64,000 nt of DNA, from the NCBI GenBank assembly GCA_025991245.1, contig BQMJ01000007.1, positions 1 through 64,000 of the forward strand. The letters are read 5' to 3'. Shown piece after piece: positions 22,654 to 35,548 of the stretch (position 1 is the stretch's first letter; the number at the start of each line of letters is the position of its first letter). The notes beneath the pieces were generated by a model. That model saw only the letters and a program-made list of their open reading frames with translations, had not been told where the DNA came from and ran no database searches. Made by a program: the position numbers and the translations under genes. The DNA is from Galdieria partita. Its lineage: Eukaryota > Rhodophyta > Bangiophyceae > Galdieriales > Galdieriaceae.

Positions 22654-24065
22654 TCAAGGCACCGTAGAACAACTGAAAGGTGCAGGTATCTGATTGGCGT
22701 TTCTTAGCTGTACTATGTTATCAATAGAAGAATAGACTCCAACCCCAAGGCTCAACAAAGACAGTAAGTAAATAGCTATTAACAGAAAAAATTTCCACAA
22801 ATGTTTCCCTCTCCGAATTTCCATTCTGTGATCCAGTATCCATAATAGACAAGGCAATCCATAGGTGAATTGAGATGCAAAGAGAGCGCCACCAATGCCT
22901 ATCAAGTCATTAAATACCGGAATAAGTTCTGCTCCGATCCACGGAACAATCCACATCACAGAAACGATGAGTATCCAACCTATCCAGTGCTTCCAGCCAG
23001 TCTTGTAAGCAATGCCTTTCAATGAGGGAAATCTTCTCAACACGTTTTTGCTGGCAAGATGTGCATAATTCATACTTGCAATTAAAAGGTTAACGACAGA
23101 GAGTAGGAATGCTGCCTTTTGTACGGAGATTCTGGAAAGATTTAGAAAATATGGACTTTGAGAGTAAATTCCAGTGTAGGCATAGATACATATCCCAATC
23201 AGAGTATAGTCGATGGTGTTGATAATAAAGCCCCAAATGACAGCTTTTTTGAACTCTTTAGGGTTTCCCATTTCTAAAATAAGATTGAAGAAAAGTAGAT
23301 GACCAGCGTAAGCAAAGATGATGTCCTAAAATGACAAATATTCAAAGAAATATAATTTCACCTGGAGAATGAGTCGCTTACATTGATTGAAACAAAAATA
23401 TTATATATTGAATTCGGGAACGTTATAGTAGCATTTGGAGAAGTATTCAATGGTAAACCCGGAAGAGGCATATTTTGGGAGGCTACTCCAGTTATTGTCA
23501 TTACTGCTGGAACAAGGAAGAATATTACTGCAAAGATTGATATATAAGCTACTCCTTTTAATGTTCTTGGTAACGATATGAGAATTCCGACGATTGTAAC
23601 TATGATCATCCAGATCACATAACAAACGGACTCATTTGCTGTCACATAGAATGCTTGGGCGGCTGGCATAATACAGGAAGCTATGAAGAACCAGAGTAAC
23701 ATTATTTGAGACCACAAAGCTATCTCTTTTCCAAAACGTCCGAAGAAAATTTCAATGACTTCGTCATAGTTCCTTACATGAGGATGTTTCTCCCAAATTT
23801 CTGCTATCAGAACTCCAGTGTACCCAGCAATAATACCTAATAATACGAGTACTATGGCTCCTGGAACATATCCTAAAGATTGAACAGCAGTAGCCAAAGA
23901 AAGTGGTCCAGATGATTCTGTTTCTGCCACAATAAGAATAACGACCATAATCCAGTTTGCTTTCAAGTCTTTCGGTAAGTGGTCAGGGTCGTAATTCTCA
24001 TGGTGAAATTCTGGATGCTCATGGGCGGCTTCTATAACGTTATCATCAAGTTGACTCTTCTCCAT
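22654..24065 (-). CDS. AAAP-family amino acid transporter
   Basis: Two exons, 24065-23382 and 23325-22654, are joined across a 56-nt GT-AG phase-0 intron; the product is about 451 aa. A hydrophilic, His/Asp-rich N-terminus (about 35 residues) is followed by about ten or eleven membrane segments. The first holds 'ETESSGPLSLATAVQSLGYV', typical of the Aa_trans (amino acid/auxin permease) family. 'EIWEKHPHVRNYDEV' lies in the first loop. The intron falls inside a membrane region (…VSIN | DIIFAYAGH…), and reading through it gives an early stop, which supports the join. It likely moves neutral or other amino acids across the plasma or vacuolar membrane. Substrate and direction cannot be told from sequence. 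It is isolated, with gene-free DNA on both sides. Confidence 0.85.
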
Positions 24066-24394
24066 CTTATCCCAACAATCTATTGCAACATGAGGCTTTC
24101 AGGGTTTCAATTGACAATGAACTGGATCAACCGTTGATTTGCCGTTAATTCCGTTTGAATTTACAGAACAATTTTATTGATGACAAGTTGTTGCAGTTAT
24201 TGCATGTGTAATGCTTAAATGCAGGTACTATGTTTTCGGCCTGTGTACAAGGACAGGTTTCTTTTCTATGAATACTCTATAAAAAAGAAACAGTTGTTCA
24301 TCAGCAGGTTTTATTGCCTATTCAACATTCTCTAAGTACTATTCTTCTTGCTTGTGGAGAGAGGCAGCTTGAGACCCCTTTTTGCATAATCAAA

Positions 24395-25260
24395 GTATGG
24401 ATAGTGGAAATAACACTTTATTTATTGCTCTCCACGTAATTTATTGAAGCAATTATCTTAAGTGCAAGAAAGACGTTGGGCAACGAGATCCTACTGCAGA
24501 GGACTTGTAGAAAATTTCTGATTTAGCTATTATCAATGTTTACACAACAGCGTTAACATATAAAGAAGTCTTATCAAAGATAGAGTTACAATTGCCTATT
24601 GAGAACTTTCTTCCAAATATGTTATGTTCATTGTTTGAGGATAGACAATCAAGCAACACTTTCAACCAACTCAAGGAAGCCAGAGGACTTGGTGACTCTA
24701 TACCCAGTGTTCCAGCGAATATAGGAACAATACCTTACTTTTGGATATGGAGCTAGTTACTTGTGAATCACCGGTTGGACAGCAAGGCTCTAAAGAAGAA
24801 GGCTAATTCAACCTCTTACACGACACCGTTTCAATAGAGATAATGGACTTGGTCTTTAACAGCACAACTATTAGCACATTATGGATTTGAAACCCTTGTC
24901 TCCTTTGTTACTGTGAAGGCTATCAAGTCGCTCCCGCCTTTCAAAGAATTTATATACATCCTCATTGGATCTCAAAGCTCTTCAATAATTTAATAAGAGG
25001 TTCAAGTTTACAGATACATGGGCACGCCAACGGGGGTGCTTTTATATGGGATACAACGGCCAGTGAAGGTCTTGTTTGTAGGACATTGCATATTTGAAAA
25101 AAGAGGTAGACTTCATAGAGTATTCTTCTCTAAAATAGTTGTGTCTTATGGAGGGACATCCAGCGCCTGCTCATATACTTAAAGAGTTTCAATACTTGCA
25201 ACTTTTCCTTTGAAGCTGAATGAGAGCTTCGAATGGAGGAGAAAGTGGCACAAGAAACTG
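24395..25260 (+). pseudogene. Unidentified decayed coding-like stretch
   Basis: Reading the + strand gives several open, protein-like segments in succession, interrupted by stops. One of about 70 codons (about 24,530-24,755) contains 'TALTYKEVLSKIELQLPIE' and 'NQLKEARGLGDSI'. A later one contains 'LTAQLLAHYGFETLVSFVT' and, further on, 'IQRPVKVLFVGHCIFEKRGR'. Codon-like texture and average length exceed the neighbouring non-coding DNA. I do not recognise the family. It could be a dead gene, or a living gene whose introns I cannot place. Confidence 0.3.
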
Positions 25261-26879
25261 AGCAAAATCTCTTTGGGTAAGAGCACTTAAATTTGCAATA
25301 CCAGCAATCGATTCTTCTTCAATAGACAACTTCAAAATGATGCTTCATTAGACAAAGTTCAATGAATGCAAACAATTTAAAATTTTATAATTTGCTCATC
25401 ATTGCTTTCCTCTATGACTGGATAAAGGTGGCAAATTTTCAAGAAATTCTTTGATAAAGCATCCGAATATTCAAGAATGTATCGACTGTTGGTCATTCAA
25501 AAAAAGCTATCATTTTGTGAAACGGCTTGACGAATCTGTCGAGTTGTAGTTATTTCCCTTAAAAACATGGTTGCTGGAAATGAAACATAGAAGACACAGA
25601 AAAGTTCAGGAGTTTACTAATAATGAAAATAGAAAAGAAATATGGAAGGCGATATGTATATAGCAATTTATGGTTAAACAACTTTCTTATACAGTACTCA
25701 AAGCATTTGTCAAACCAAACTACACTAGATACGCATTCGAGAGAGAGACGAACCAAATGTCCTGCAGCTCGGTTAAACGAAGTTCAGTGACGATGTCTGA
25801 AAAACAGGAAACTTAACATTGTTGGGATTTTTTGTCGATGGTTTGACTATTTACAAAGCAGCTTTCTTGTCTTGAAGATAAAGAGCCACAGATCTTTCGG
25901 TAAAACGTTAAAGGACTGTTGTCTTGAATACTAATATCATTTCCTCGTATGGCTTGTAAAAGTTGGCAACAACTTTCGCGTTTGAGACTGACATGTAGTA
26001 GTTTAACTTTGATTCCTATCGAACAAAAATGCAGCTTCATACTTTCTGTCAGGACTAGAGTTGTCAAGAATGACATTGTGTTGGATCTACAAAACCTTCT
26101 TTTGACCGTTGTTCTTCGTACTTATACGTTCATACAAGTTTATAGCACTTGCCATCAATCAATGTGAGCACCTCTATTAAAGCGAAATGGAATGTTTTGG
26201 AAATAGAATCTTTGACAACACCACACCATTCTGAAATATAACGATCAAGAATTTCATGTGATTCTTTGCTTTTGTTCGTCAAACTCGTCTGATTCTATTT
26301 ACAACTAGATATAATTCTGTATAATTAATCGTTGAATATCGATACTTCAAAATTATGCAATGGCTTATGAGGCAAGTTCCAACCTTTCTATGCACATATT
26401 TCAGCAACAAATCCTCTTAAAATGATAGTTGAAATTAGAAAGACTTTTTATAGTTACAACCAACCATGAACAGGAACAACAAGCAAGGAAAGTCACGTAC
26501 AAATGAATAGTAGTTGTTTCGATCACGATTTCCTCATATAAACTGTGAAAGAAAAACACTGTAGCGCTTGATATTTCACGAAAACTCGAGACCAAATCAA
26601 AGAATTAGAGACATACAAGTGGGCCCACTAAACTATCACTGCTAAAAACAAGACCAGAAACCAAGCTCAGTACGTAACAAGGTAAGCTGAAAAAAGGGAA
26701 TAACTAAAAGACTCCCAAAAAGTGACTTGGTTTTTCAACCCAAGAAGCAATAGGTGATTCTGAACTGGACTAAAATATAATAATAGGAACTTAACGCAAC
26801 TTTATCCATCACAGACACGAATGCTGTAGAGAGCTAACAGAAAACAAATATATTTACGATTCTCTTAACCAACTATCTT

Positions 26880-27010
26880 CGATAGTTTGCTGCGAAGAGA
26901 TTGTGAAATCGACCAAGCATAGCCCAGCTTGATCCAGTCAAAAACGTATGCTATGCTCGCCAAATGTACGGATTCGGCAATAGCACCTTTGGGGTGCTAA
27001 GTGGAAACGC
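26880..27010 (+). pseudogene. Decayed fossil of the P-loop NTPase family
   Basis: A short stretch clearly aligns with the Walker A neighbourhood of the intact NTPase gene at 17,559-20,210 (its residues about 45-67), in the same strand orientation. It is a broken fragment: nothing of the rest of the gene is recognisable downstream before RPB4 begins. The divergence suggests an old loss. Its position marks the inner limit of the family's footprint on this arm. Confidence 0.65.
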
Positions 27011-27313
27011 ATTTTCCCACTAAACTATGATTTCCTGGGATGTTTTCATATATAACACTTTGTAAGCATATTCACTGTGACTAGAATATGTTATCCCAAC
27101 TAGATTAATATTCTTGATTTCTGAAAAGAAGTTTATAGGAAGAAAAAAAGATGAATTGTTATATAAAGTTACACTCGAAGGTATGATGTTTTAGAGAAAT
27201 GTTATTCTTGACTATCTAGCACCATTGTGCAAATTAAATTTGATCGAATGTAAATATCCTTTCTGTTCAACTTCCCGTAATTGTTTTTCGTTGTGTTGTT
27301 TGAAAGAGACTGT

Positions 27314-27876
27314 ATGGTTGTGGAAACTATGCTAAACCGTTCCCGAGTACCCTCAGGTTTGCGGAGTGTGCAACTTGTTCCTGAACTGGAAGACGCGACA
27401 ACTCTGCAACTTGGAGAAGACTTTTCAAGCGAAAAAGCTCAACCACTTACAATTAGTGAAGTTTCTATACTTTTATCCCGAAAGAGGGATATGATGCGAG
27501 AGTTAGAAGGCCCTAGAGCAGAAGAATTTTCAAGGTGCGTGTTCGTTTACAGTTTGGTCAGAGCTCACGCAATTATTTAGCGTCTTCAAGAAGTTCCTGG
27601 AATATGTCGAACGATTTGATCGATACAAGGGTCTCGAAGCTGCCACCAACGTCCGAAGTCTTCTACAAAGATATGAAAGTCTTGACCCCTTTGAAATGGC
27701 TTGTCTGGCGAATCTTTGTCCTGCCGATGTATGTTTTACGTTCAGAATTTTTGAGTAGATAATTATTTTCGATCCAGGCAGAAGAGGATAAAACTATTAT
27801 ACCGAGTTTAAAGCACAAAATCGACGATTCTTCGTTAAACCAGTTGTTGCAAGACCTGGCGTCCTTTACTCATTGA
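27314..27876 (+). CDS. RPB4: RNA polymerase II subunit RPB4
   Basis: Three exons, 27314-27534, 27581-27728 and 27778-27876, are joined across GT-AG introns of 46 and 49 nt; the product is 155 aa. The first ATG is used; the open frame upstream begins at a TTG. Exon 1 ends in 'LTISEVSILLSRKRD'. Exon 2 gives 'VFKKFLEYVERFDRYKG' and 'FEMACLANLCPAD'. Exon 3 gives 'AEEDKTIIPSLKHKIDD'. These match the RPB4/RPC9-type HRDC-like fold in order, and the 'FE.A.LANLCP..AEE...LIPSL' signature is the classic RPB4 C-terminus. With RPB7 it forms the dissociable stalk of Pol II, acting in initiation and mRNA export or decay. Length fits the family (about 140-160). RPC9 is the alternative, but the C-terminal signature favours RPB4. 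Confidence 0.88.
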
Positions 27877-28237
27877 TTTTCATTCCTTTGCAGAATCTTG
27901 AACCACAAAAACTTGTTATTGAAGCAATTGTTTGGTATAAGTTGCCGTGTCTTGGAACTTCATTTGCATTCTGTATAGGTTTGCTGAGAAAATGATATTC
28001 TCAAAGGTGTTTACTCAATTGCGCAACTGTTTGAATTTTTTTTTATAAAATATTTTTTAACATATATAGTTCCGAAGAAAGATATAGCAGATTGCTGAGA
28101 AATGAACTCGAGGTTAGTCAACTGGTAGACTGCTCAAGTCCTTTTTGTAGTTTTGGTTTTGATTTGTCATTAACTGTTGAATTGCCACTTGGCAAAGCGT
28201 GAGGTGGTTTTCACTTTTCTGAAAGGAAGCAAGAACT

Positions 28238-30698
28238 ATGAAAGACGTGGTCTTTTCAACAGAACCCGGCTCGCCACCTCCTACAGTATCAAGAGGAGTA
28301 TATCAACGACGTCCTGCCAGTCCAATTGATGGTGGTTCTTTGCGATATGAAAAGAGTACATTCCCGTCTTCTCAGGGAAAAGTTACCATAGGAAATTTCA
28401 AAAAGAGACTAACAAGAAAAGTTACTGCGGCACTATCGAGTGATTTGGAGTCCGCAGTGCTCAAGGCGACCAAACCGAAATATTCTAGACCCAAGGAGAA
28501 ACATGTGCAGTGTAAGTTCTTTCTAATGGTTTTTGGTCAGTGATATAATAGGTTGTAGTTCTTTTACATGCTACGAAAGGCTGTAGTTTTGATAATTATG
28601 AGCAACGCTCAATAAGATTGGCAAAGACGTTGGAGCAGATGCATTCCAGTGGTTCCAGATCAGGAGTGACTGATCTTCTAACCGATGAGAAGCTTCCCCA
28701 ACGAGAAAAGTCCCAAGGTAGTTTATTTAACCTCGAAAATTTGCAAGAGAAGCATGCAGCTAGAGAAAAGAACTCGTTTATACGTACTTGTGACGTATTG
28801 AGAAAGTTATGGAAAAAGATGCAGTCGGAAGACTGGAGAATTGCCACAAAAGCGCTCATTGTACTACACCGTTTGATTAACGAGTCATCAGCTGCTGATG
28901 CATATGTGATGAAAATGCAGCTTTTACAAATGTCCCGTTACGGAGTTGATAGTAGCTTGTTGTAAGTCGAAACTACTGTGCGTTAGATGGTGAACTTCTT
29001 AAGTTCTTTTGATAGACCAAAGAACACAAGCCATTATTCAAAGATAGCCGTGGACATTGGGAACCTAAATGCAACGTTTGAGGACCACTCTAGAAACCGA
29101 CCTGAGGCTCCAGTATGTTCTGCCTTTTTGAAGAAGTATGGTAGATATGTATCGAGACGACTGGAAGTAAGTACCAAAAGATAGGGTTTCATGGCTTTCT
29201 TCAAATTCCATCTTTGTTAGGTTTTCCATTTCCTTTCATCTCAATCTACCGTCTACTCCTTCAATGAATTAGGTGTTCCTAAAGAAGATGAGGCGATAAA
29301 TAGTCCTGGAGAGGAGACGTTATCTATATTTCCTATCTTCATCCAACTCATAAGGGAAGGGACTTTATGTAAGATTCCTGAGAGGTTCGTATGATGCCTC
29401 AATAGTTATTTGCTGTTTCAACTTTTCATATAGTGTTGATAAGGCAGTTGAAGTTGTTATTGCACCTGCCTTGGAGCAAATTGCTGCTGATGTGACATAT
29501 TTATACAACTTTTTAAATCGTATTCTCAAAGTACGTATCATTTTCCTTAATTTTTTTGTTCTAACTATGACGTGGGCCACGATAGAAATTGTCATTGGAT
29601 CTTTTAAATAATAAGAACAAACCAAACAGCTCACTCAAAGTGGCATATGATGATTTTTTACGTCTAGAACCGGAAGTGAGACACTTTGTAAAGTATACCT
29701 GTACTACAATTGAAGATTCGTGTCTCGACGTTCCAGCTGTGTTGGATACCAAGGGCATCACTCAACTTTCCTCTTTGTTTCGTCTTGAACCACCAATTTT
29801 TATTGATTTCGATGCGCTAAATAAGCAGTTATCAAATTGGAGTTTGGAAGACGAAGGACAGGAATCTAAGAATGTGGATGAGACCCTACCCACAAGTCCT
29901 CAAGATAATAGTGACAAGGATAACTCTCAAGGTGGCACGGAAGAGTTTAATAGCGGTGAAGCGCACACAATGAAACAGAAAATAGGAATGGTAACTGCTT
30001 TGGTTGGTCTTTGTATTAATAGCTAAGTGTTTGCATTTTAGTATTCCGAGGTTTGCAGTTCATCGCTAGAACAGCAATTATTGCGAGCAGCGTTTATAGG
30101 TCTCAAGGAAGAAGTTGCGTGTCTTATTGAATCCGGTGTATCCACAAATGTTTGTGACGATGATATGCGAACACCTTTACATTTGGCAGCTGCGGTAGGA
30201 CATGTGGATATAGTAAAATTGCTTCTTGATTCTGGAGCGGAAGTAAATGCGACGGATTGTCGTGGCAAGACTCCTTTGGCGGATGCTATTCGTGGTCGTC
30301 ATCAGAAAGTTATTGAATGTTTGCAATCGTATGGAGGCTCGACCTCATCTCCTTCTTTTCGAAAACAACCTTCTATCCAACAATCTAAATCAATATCTTC
30401 TCCACTTTTAGCATCATCCAAACTATTAGGAGATGATTCTCCACGGGGAAACAGTGAGAGCTTTCAGCTGAGAAGTCAAGACATGCCTGACTCAACAGAT
30501 TTGAACGAGAATATAGAAAGCAGAGAATTGGATGTAGCTATGAAAGAGTTGCAAATTGAGTATGAGCAACAAGTCGAATCTTTAGAACTCGAGATGCGAA
30601 AAAGGCGGTTAGAATTAGATGAAGAATTTGCAAAGAAGAGAGCGGCTTTGCTAACAAGACGCAAGCAACGTTACCGACGAGCAAGCTTTGGAGTCTGA
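28238..30698 (+). CDS. ANTH-domain clathrin-adaptor protein with ankyrin repeats
   Basis: Seven exons: 28238-28504, 28552-28961, 29016-29166, 29221-29384, 29434-29530, 29586-29990 and 30042-30698 (716 aa). Introns are 47-55 nt. The first join (KEKH | VVVLLHATKG) uses donor GTGCAG, because only that restores the ANTH inositide motif spacing. Exon 3 could instead start at 29,004. The ANTH fold spans about 45-400 ('ATKPKY..PKEKH', 'DWRIATKALIVLHRLINE', 'FIQLIREGT'). Exon 7 adds about two ankyrin repeats (about 515-600: 'TPLHLAAAVGHVDIVKLLLD', 'GKTPLADAIRGRH'), a Ser-rich linker and a C-terminal charged coiled coil (about 665-705). ANTH proteins bind PIP2 and clathrin in endocytosis. Here ankyrin repeats take the place where AP180/CALM carry clathrin- and AP2-binding tails. 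Confidence 0.82.
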
Positions 30699-31080
30699 CT
30701 AATGTTTTAGAAAACAATAGTAAAACAATATATATTAAAAGTTGTATATGTATGAAAAATGACCAGTTGTATGTTTCTACTGATTTTATCATTGAGAAAC
30801 ATTAGAGTTTGTACATTCTCTTTGAAAATAAAGAAGCTGGACAAATTCATCATTGAAAATTTGAAAAGGAATTGTAGGAGCAAACAATTTCAACCAGTTA
30901 ACAACCTCTTTCTATCATACGTCGTGAATTGTATTTTGTGCCTTAAGATGGATAGTAGAATCAGTTGAAATGGGCTGGCTTTGAAGGCATCATCCACATC
31001 TTTCATTTAGGTTGGAATGGAATCGACGAGAATGCGCTATTTGCCTGCATACTAAGGACTCATTTGGGGCTCTGTTATTC
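30699..31080. other. Intergenic region, possible 5' exon or leader of the GATA gene
   Basis: This is 382 bp between the ANTH gene and the first in-frame ATG of the GATA gene. The GATA frame is open back to 31,012, just after a good acceptor-like 'ctttcatttag' ending at 31,010. A short upstream exon is therefore possible, but I could not identify one with an ATG in phase. Confidence 0.4.
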
Positions 31081-32685
31081 ATGAAAAGCTCCTGCTCAAG
31101 ACCACGTTGTACTTGTTGTGGTACCAGTGAGACTCCTTTGTGGCGTTCTGGTCCTCAGGGTGCAAAGAGCTTATGCAATGCTTGCGGCGTTCGCTATAAA
31201 AAAGGAAAACTTCGATATAATACTGAGTCCAATCGCTTCATTTTGCTCGATCATAGTGTTGAAGAGGCTTGGAAACCTTCCTTTTATCCTTGTGTTTCTG
31301 ATTCATGCTGTTCTTCGTTTTCGAATGTAGAAGAACGTGGAAAGAGTGACTCATATGGTAACTTGAGGAGACCTGGAGAACTCAACTCAGTTCGTAAAAG
31401 AAACAAGTCTCTGAAATTGAACAAGTCTTTGCAAAGAACCAAATCTTGTCATCAACTGGAAACCAACCATACTCAACATAGCTCCGTCGTCGATAGCAGG
31501 TTCCACTTGGTGGACAGCAACAATGTTCCTGATGAGGACGAAAACGATGGATTGGCTTCAAAAAGCTCGAAAGAGGAGCCTCTCGAATTGGAATGTACTG
31601 TTTCAGTAATGGAAAATTCTAACACTATATCTTTACAAAGGGAAAAGGCCTTTTCAGCTCCGTCTAGTCCTGTATCAAACTTTCATTTATCTTTACTTGG
31701 AAGAGTCAAAATGAATGAGTCTTCAAAGTGTGATAAACAATGTGCTTCTATTATGAGTCCACAGCCGAGATGCTTTTCTGGTAGTGCTTCTCCTTCTGTG
31801 TTTCAGTACGTGAAGCTATTAGATTGTCTTACCTTAGGTACACACAGCAGAAAAAGATCTTTGGATAATTGTGAGATTTCTTCTATTTTCGATCGTTGTA
31901 TTTCGTATTCTGCTCCATTTGTATCTCCAAAGACTCCAGGAACACCAGAATCCTGTGTTAGAGAATTGGATGCATTGAATATTCGATATGATTCCAGAAG
32001 TGAGGAGTCTTTGGAATTGAGCACGCGTGAAGATCCAGTTGTAGACATAGATACAAAGGAACAAAATTATAGTGAAGAAGATTTCATTGCCGAGTTGAAT
32101 GCTGCCATCTTGAAGTGTAATGGAATGTATCATACTGATTTGGAAGATTGCAACAACATAGAACAAGATACTAATCTTCATGAAGGAGTTGTGCATTCTA
32201 ATGTTGAACTTGCACAAAATACTCAGAGTGATTCCTACGGAGGTCATGTAGAACTCAACCAAGATCCTTGTATCAAGTTACTCAATCATCTTCATCATAA
32301 TGCAGAATATACAAGTAGTTTACAAGAATTATATTCTTTGATGAAACGTGAATTTTCTTCTATAACACAACCACAAGGCTTATTTTCAACATATTGTCAG
32401 AATACAGTGAAAGATAGATTCAACACTGCATCGAATCTCACTTACAAACCTTATCTTGATACATGTGCGAATCTTATTGAAAGGGAAAGAAGCATTTTAG
32501 GATTAAGTGAAATTTCGACAACAGAAATTTTAACGAGGGATATTTGCCTATTGCAAGAATCACCGATAAAGTTGGAAAGCAATGAAGTCTTCGTAACCAT
32601 GAAGCAGGAATCCTTACGGACAAGTACTAAAACGAATAGATTGAATAACAAAATTGTGAAGTCGGTGAAACCAACTCCTGCTTAG
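31081..32685 (+). CDS. GATA-type zinc-finger transcription factor
   Basis: A 534-residue frame begins at the first ATG ([10 protein letters not shown]). The open frame reaches upstream to 31,012 without an ATG, after a possible splice acceptor. A single GATA finger lies near the N-terminus (about 10-34): C-x2-C-x18-C-x2-C with '[20 protein letters not shown]', followed by '[12 protein letters not shown]'. The 18-residue loop is the plant/algal type IV form rather than the 17-residue fungal/animal form. The remaining 500 residues are low-complexity, rich in Ser, Asn and acidic residues, with no other domain seen. A repeated '[18 protein letters not shown]' basic stretch at about 105-125 may be a nuclear localisation signal. 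In algae and fungi such factors often regulate nitrogen or light responses; the target here is unknown. Confidence 0.85.
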   Translation: MKSSCSRPRCTCCGTSETPLWRSGPQGAKSLCNACGVRYKKGKLRYNTESNRFILLDHSVEEAWKPSFYPCVSDSCCSSFSNVEERGKSDSYGNLRRPGELNSVRKRNKSLKLNKSLQRTKSCHQLETNHTQHSSVVDSRFHLVDSNNVPDEDENDGLASKSSKEEPLELECTVSVMENSNTISLQREKAFSAPSSPVSNFHLSLLGRVKMNESSKCDKQCASIMSPQPRCFSGSASPSVFQYVKLLDCLTLGTHSRKRSLDNCEISSIFDRCISYSAPFVSPKTPGTPESCVRELDALNIRYDSRSEESLELSTREDPVVDIDTKEQNYSEEDFIAELNAAILKCNGMYHTDLEDCNNIEQDTNLHEGVVHSNVELAQNTQSDSYGGHVELNQDPCIKLLNHLHHNAEYTSSLQELYSLMKREFSSITQPQGLFSTYCQNTVKDRFNTASNLTYKPYLDTCANLIERERSILGLSEISTTEILTRDICLLQESPIKLESNEVFVTMKQESLRTSTKTNRLNNKIVKSVKPTPA

Positions 32686-32939
32686 TTTTCTCTGACGCAA
32701 GGAACTAGAAGATGACACATCTATTTTGTGTTGCCACGAATGAAATAATACATACATCGTACTCTTATCTTTCAAAGCCAGTTATCGTTTATTTCGTGTG
32801 CAAACCATAGAAAATTCGTCTCTTTTTAAAAAAAAATGATACAAAATGTCTCGCGAAGTCTGAGATGAGAGACTGTTTCTTGATGCACTCCCCCGTATCG
32901 TCAAGCGCGATTTTTATATTGGTCTTTATTCGCAGTTTG

Positions 32940-32974
<35 letters not shown>

Positions 32975-33101
32975 GTTAGCATCAAACCTTCACGTAAAGA
33001 CCATAGAACAAAAATTCTATTAACATTTAAGCTCTCCATTTTCATCAGGTACCTGTTGTGACCAAGGATTCTTAAATTTGACATTAGAGCGAGTTTCATT
33101 A
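32686..33101. other. Convergent intergenic region
   Basis: This is 416 bp between the stops of the GATA factor (+) and CTP synthase (-). It contains the dinucleotide microsatellite listed separately. Otherwise I see only AT-rich sequence that should carry the two 3' ends. No convincing extra gene. Confidence 0.6.
32939..32974. repeat. (CA)n(TA)n microsatellite
   Basis: A run of CA dinucleotides (to about 32,958) is followed directly by TA dinucleotides (to about 32,974). It lies in the convergent intergenic region between the GATA and CTP synthase genes and is likely length-polymorphic. Confidence 0.95.
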
Positions 33102-35405
<2,304 letters not shown>

Positions 35406-35548
35406 TTCTTCAACAGAATTCTGTCAAACGAGAAATAAACTCGTAGGGCCGAAGAATCTCTTTTTGAAAAATTCTTCGACTTGCTGCCATTGCTTTGTCA
35501 CAAAGTAGCCTTTTCAATAATTCCTTTATAATATATGAAATATGAAAC

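Larger units (their letters stand above)
24066..27313. other. Transition zone with gene relics
   Basis: This 3.2 kb holds no intact gene I can support. It contains an unidentified interrupted coding-like stretch (about 24,395-25,260) and a decayed P-loop relic (about 26,880-27,010), listed separately. A small + frame at 25,949-26,167 has a vague F-box-like look but no confirming features. The last 200 bp before 27,314 probably hold the RPB4 promoter. Confidence 0.4.

Noticed and set aside
25949-26167. Small + frame with 'CKSWQQLSRLRLTCSSL', reminiscent of an F-box
   Set aside because: Only one short stretch is suggestive; there is no F-box Pro/Trp pattern before it and no repeats after it. 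Not enough to call.
32941-32974. (CA)n(TA)n tract as a regulatory element
   Set aside because: It lies between two convergent 3' ends, so a promoter role is unlikely. Listed only as a microsatellite.
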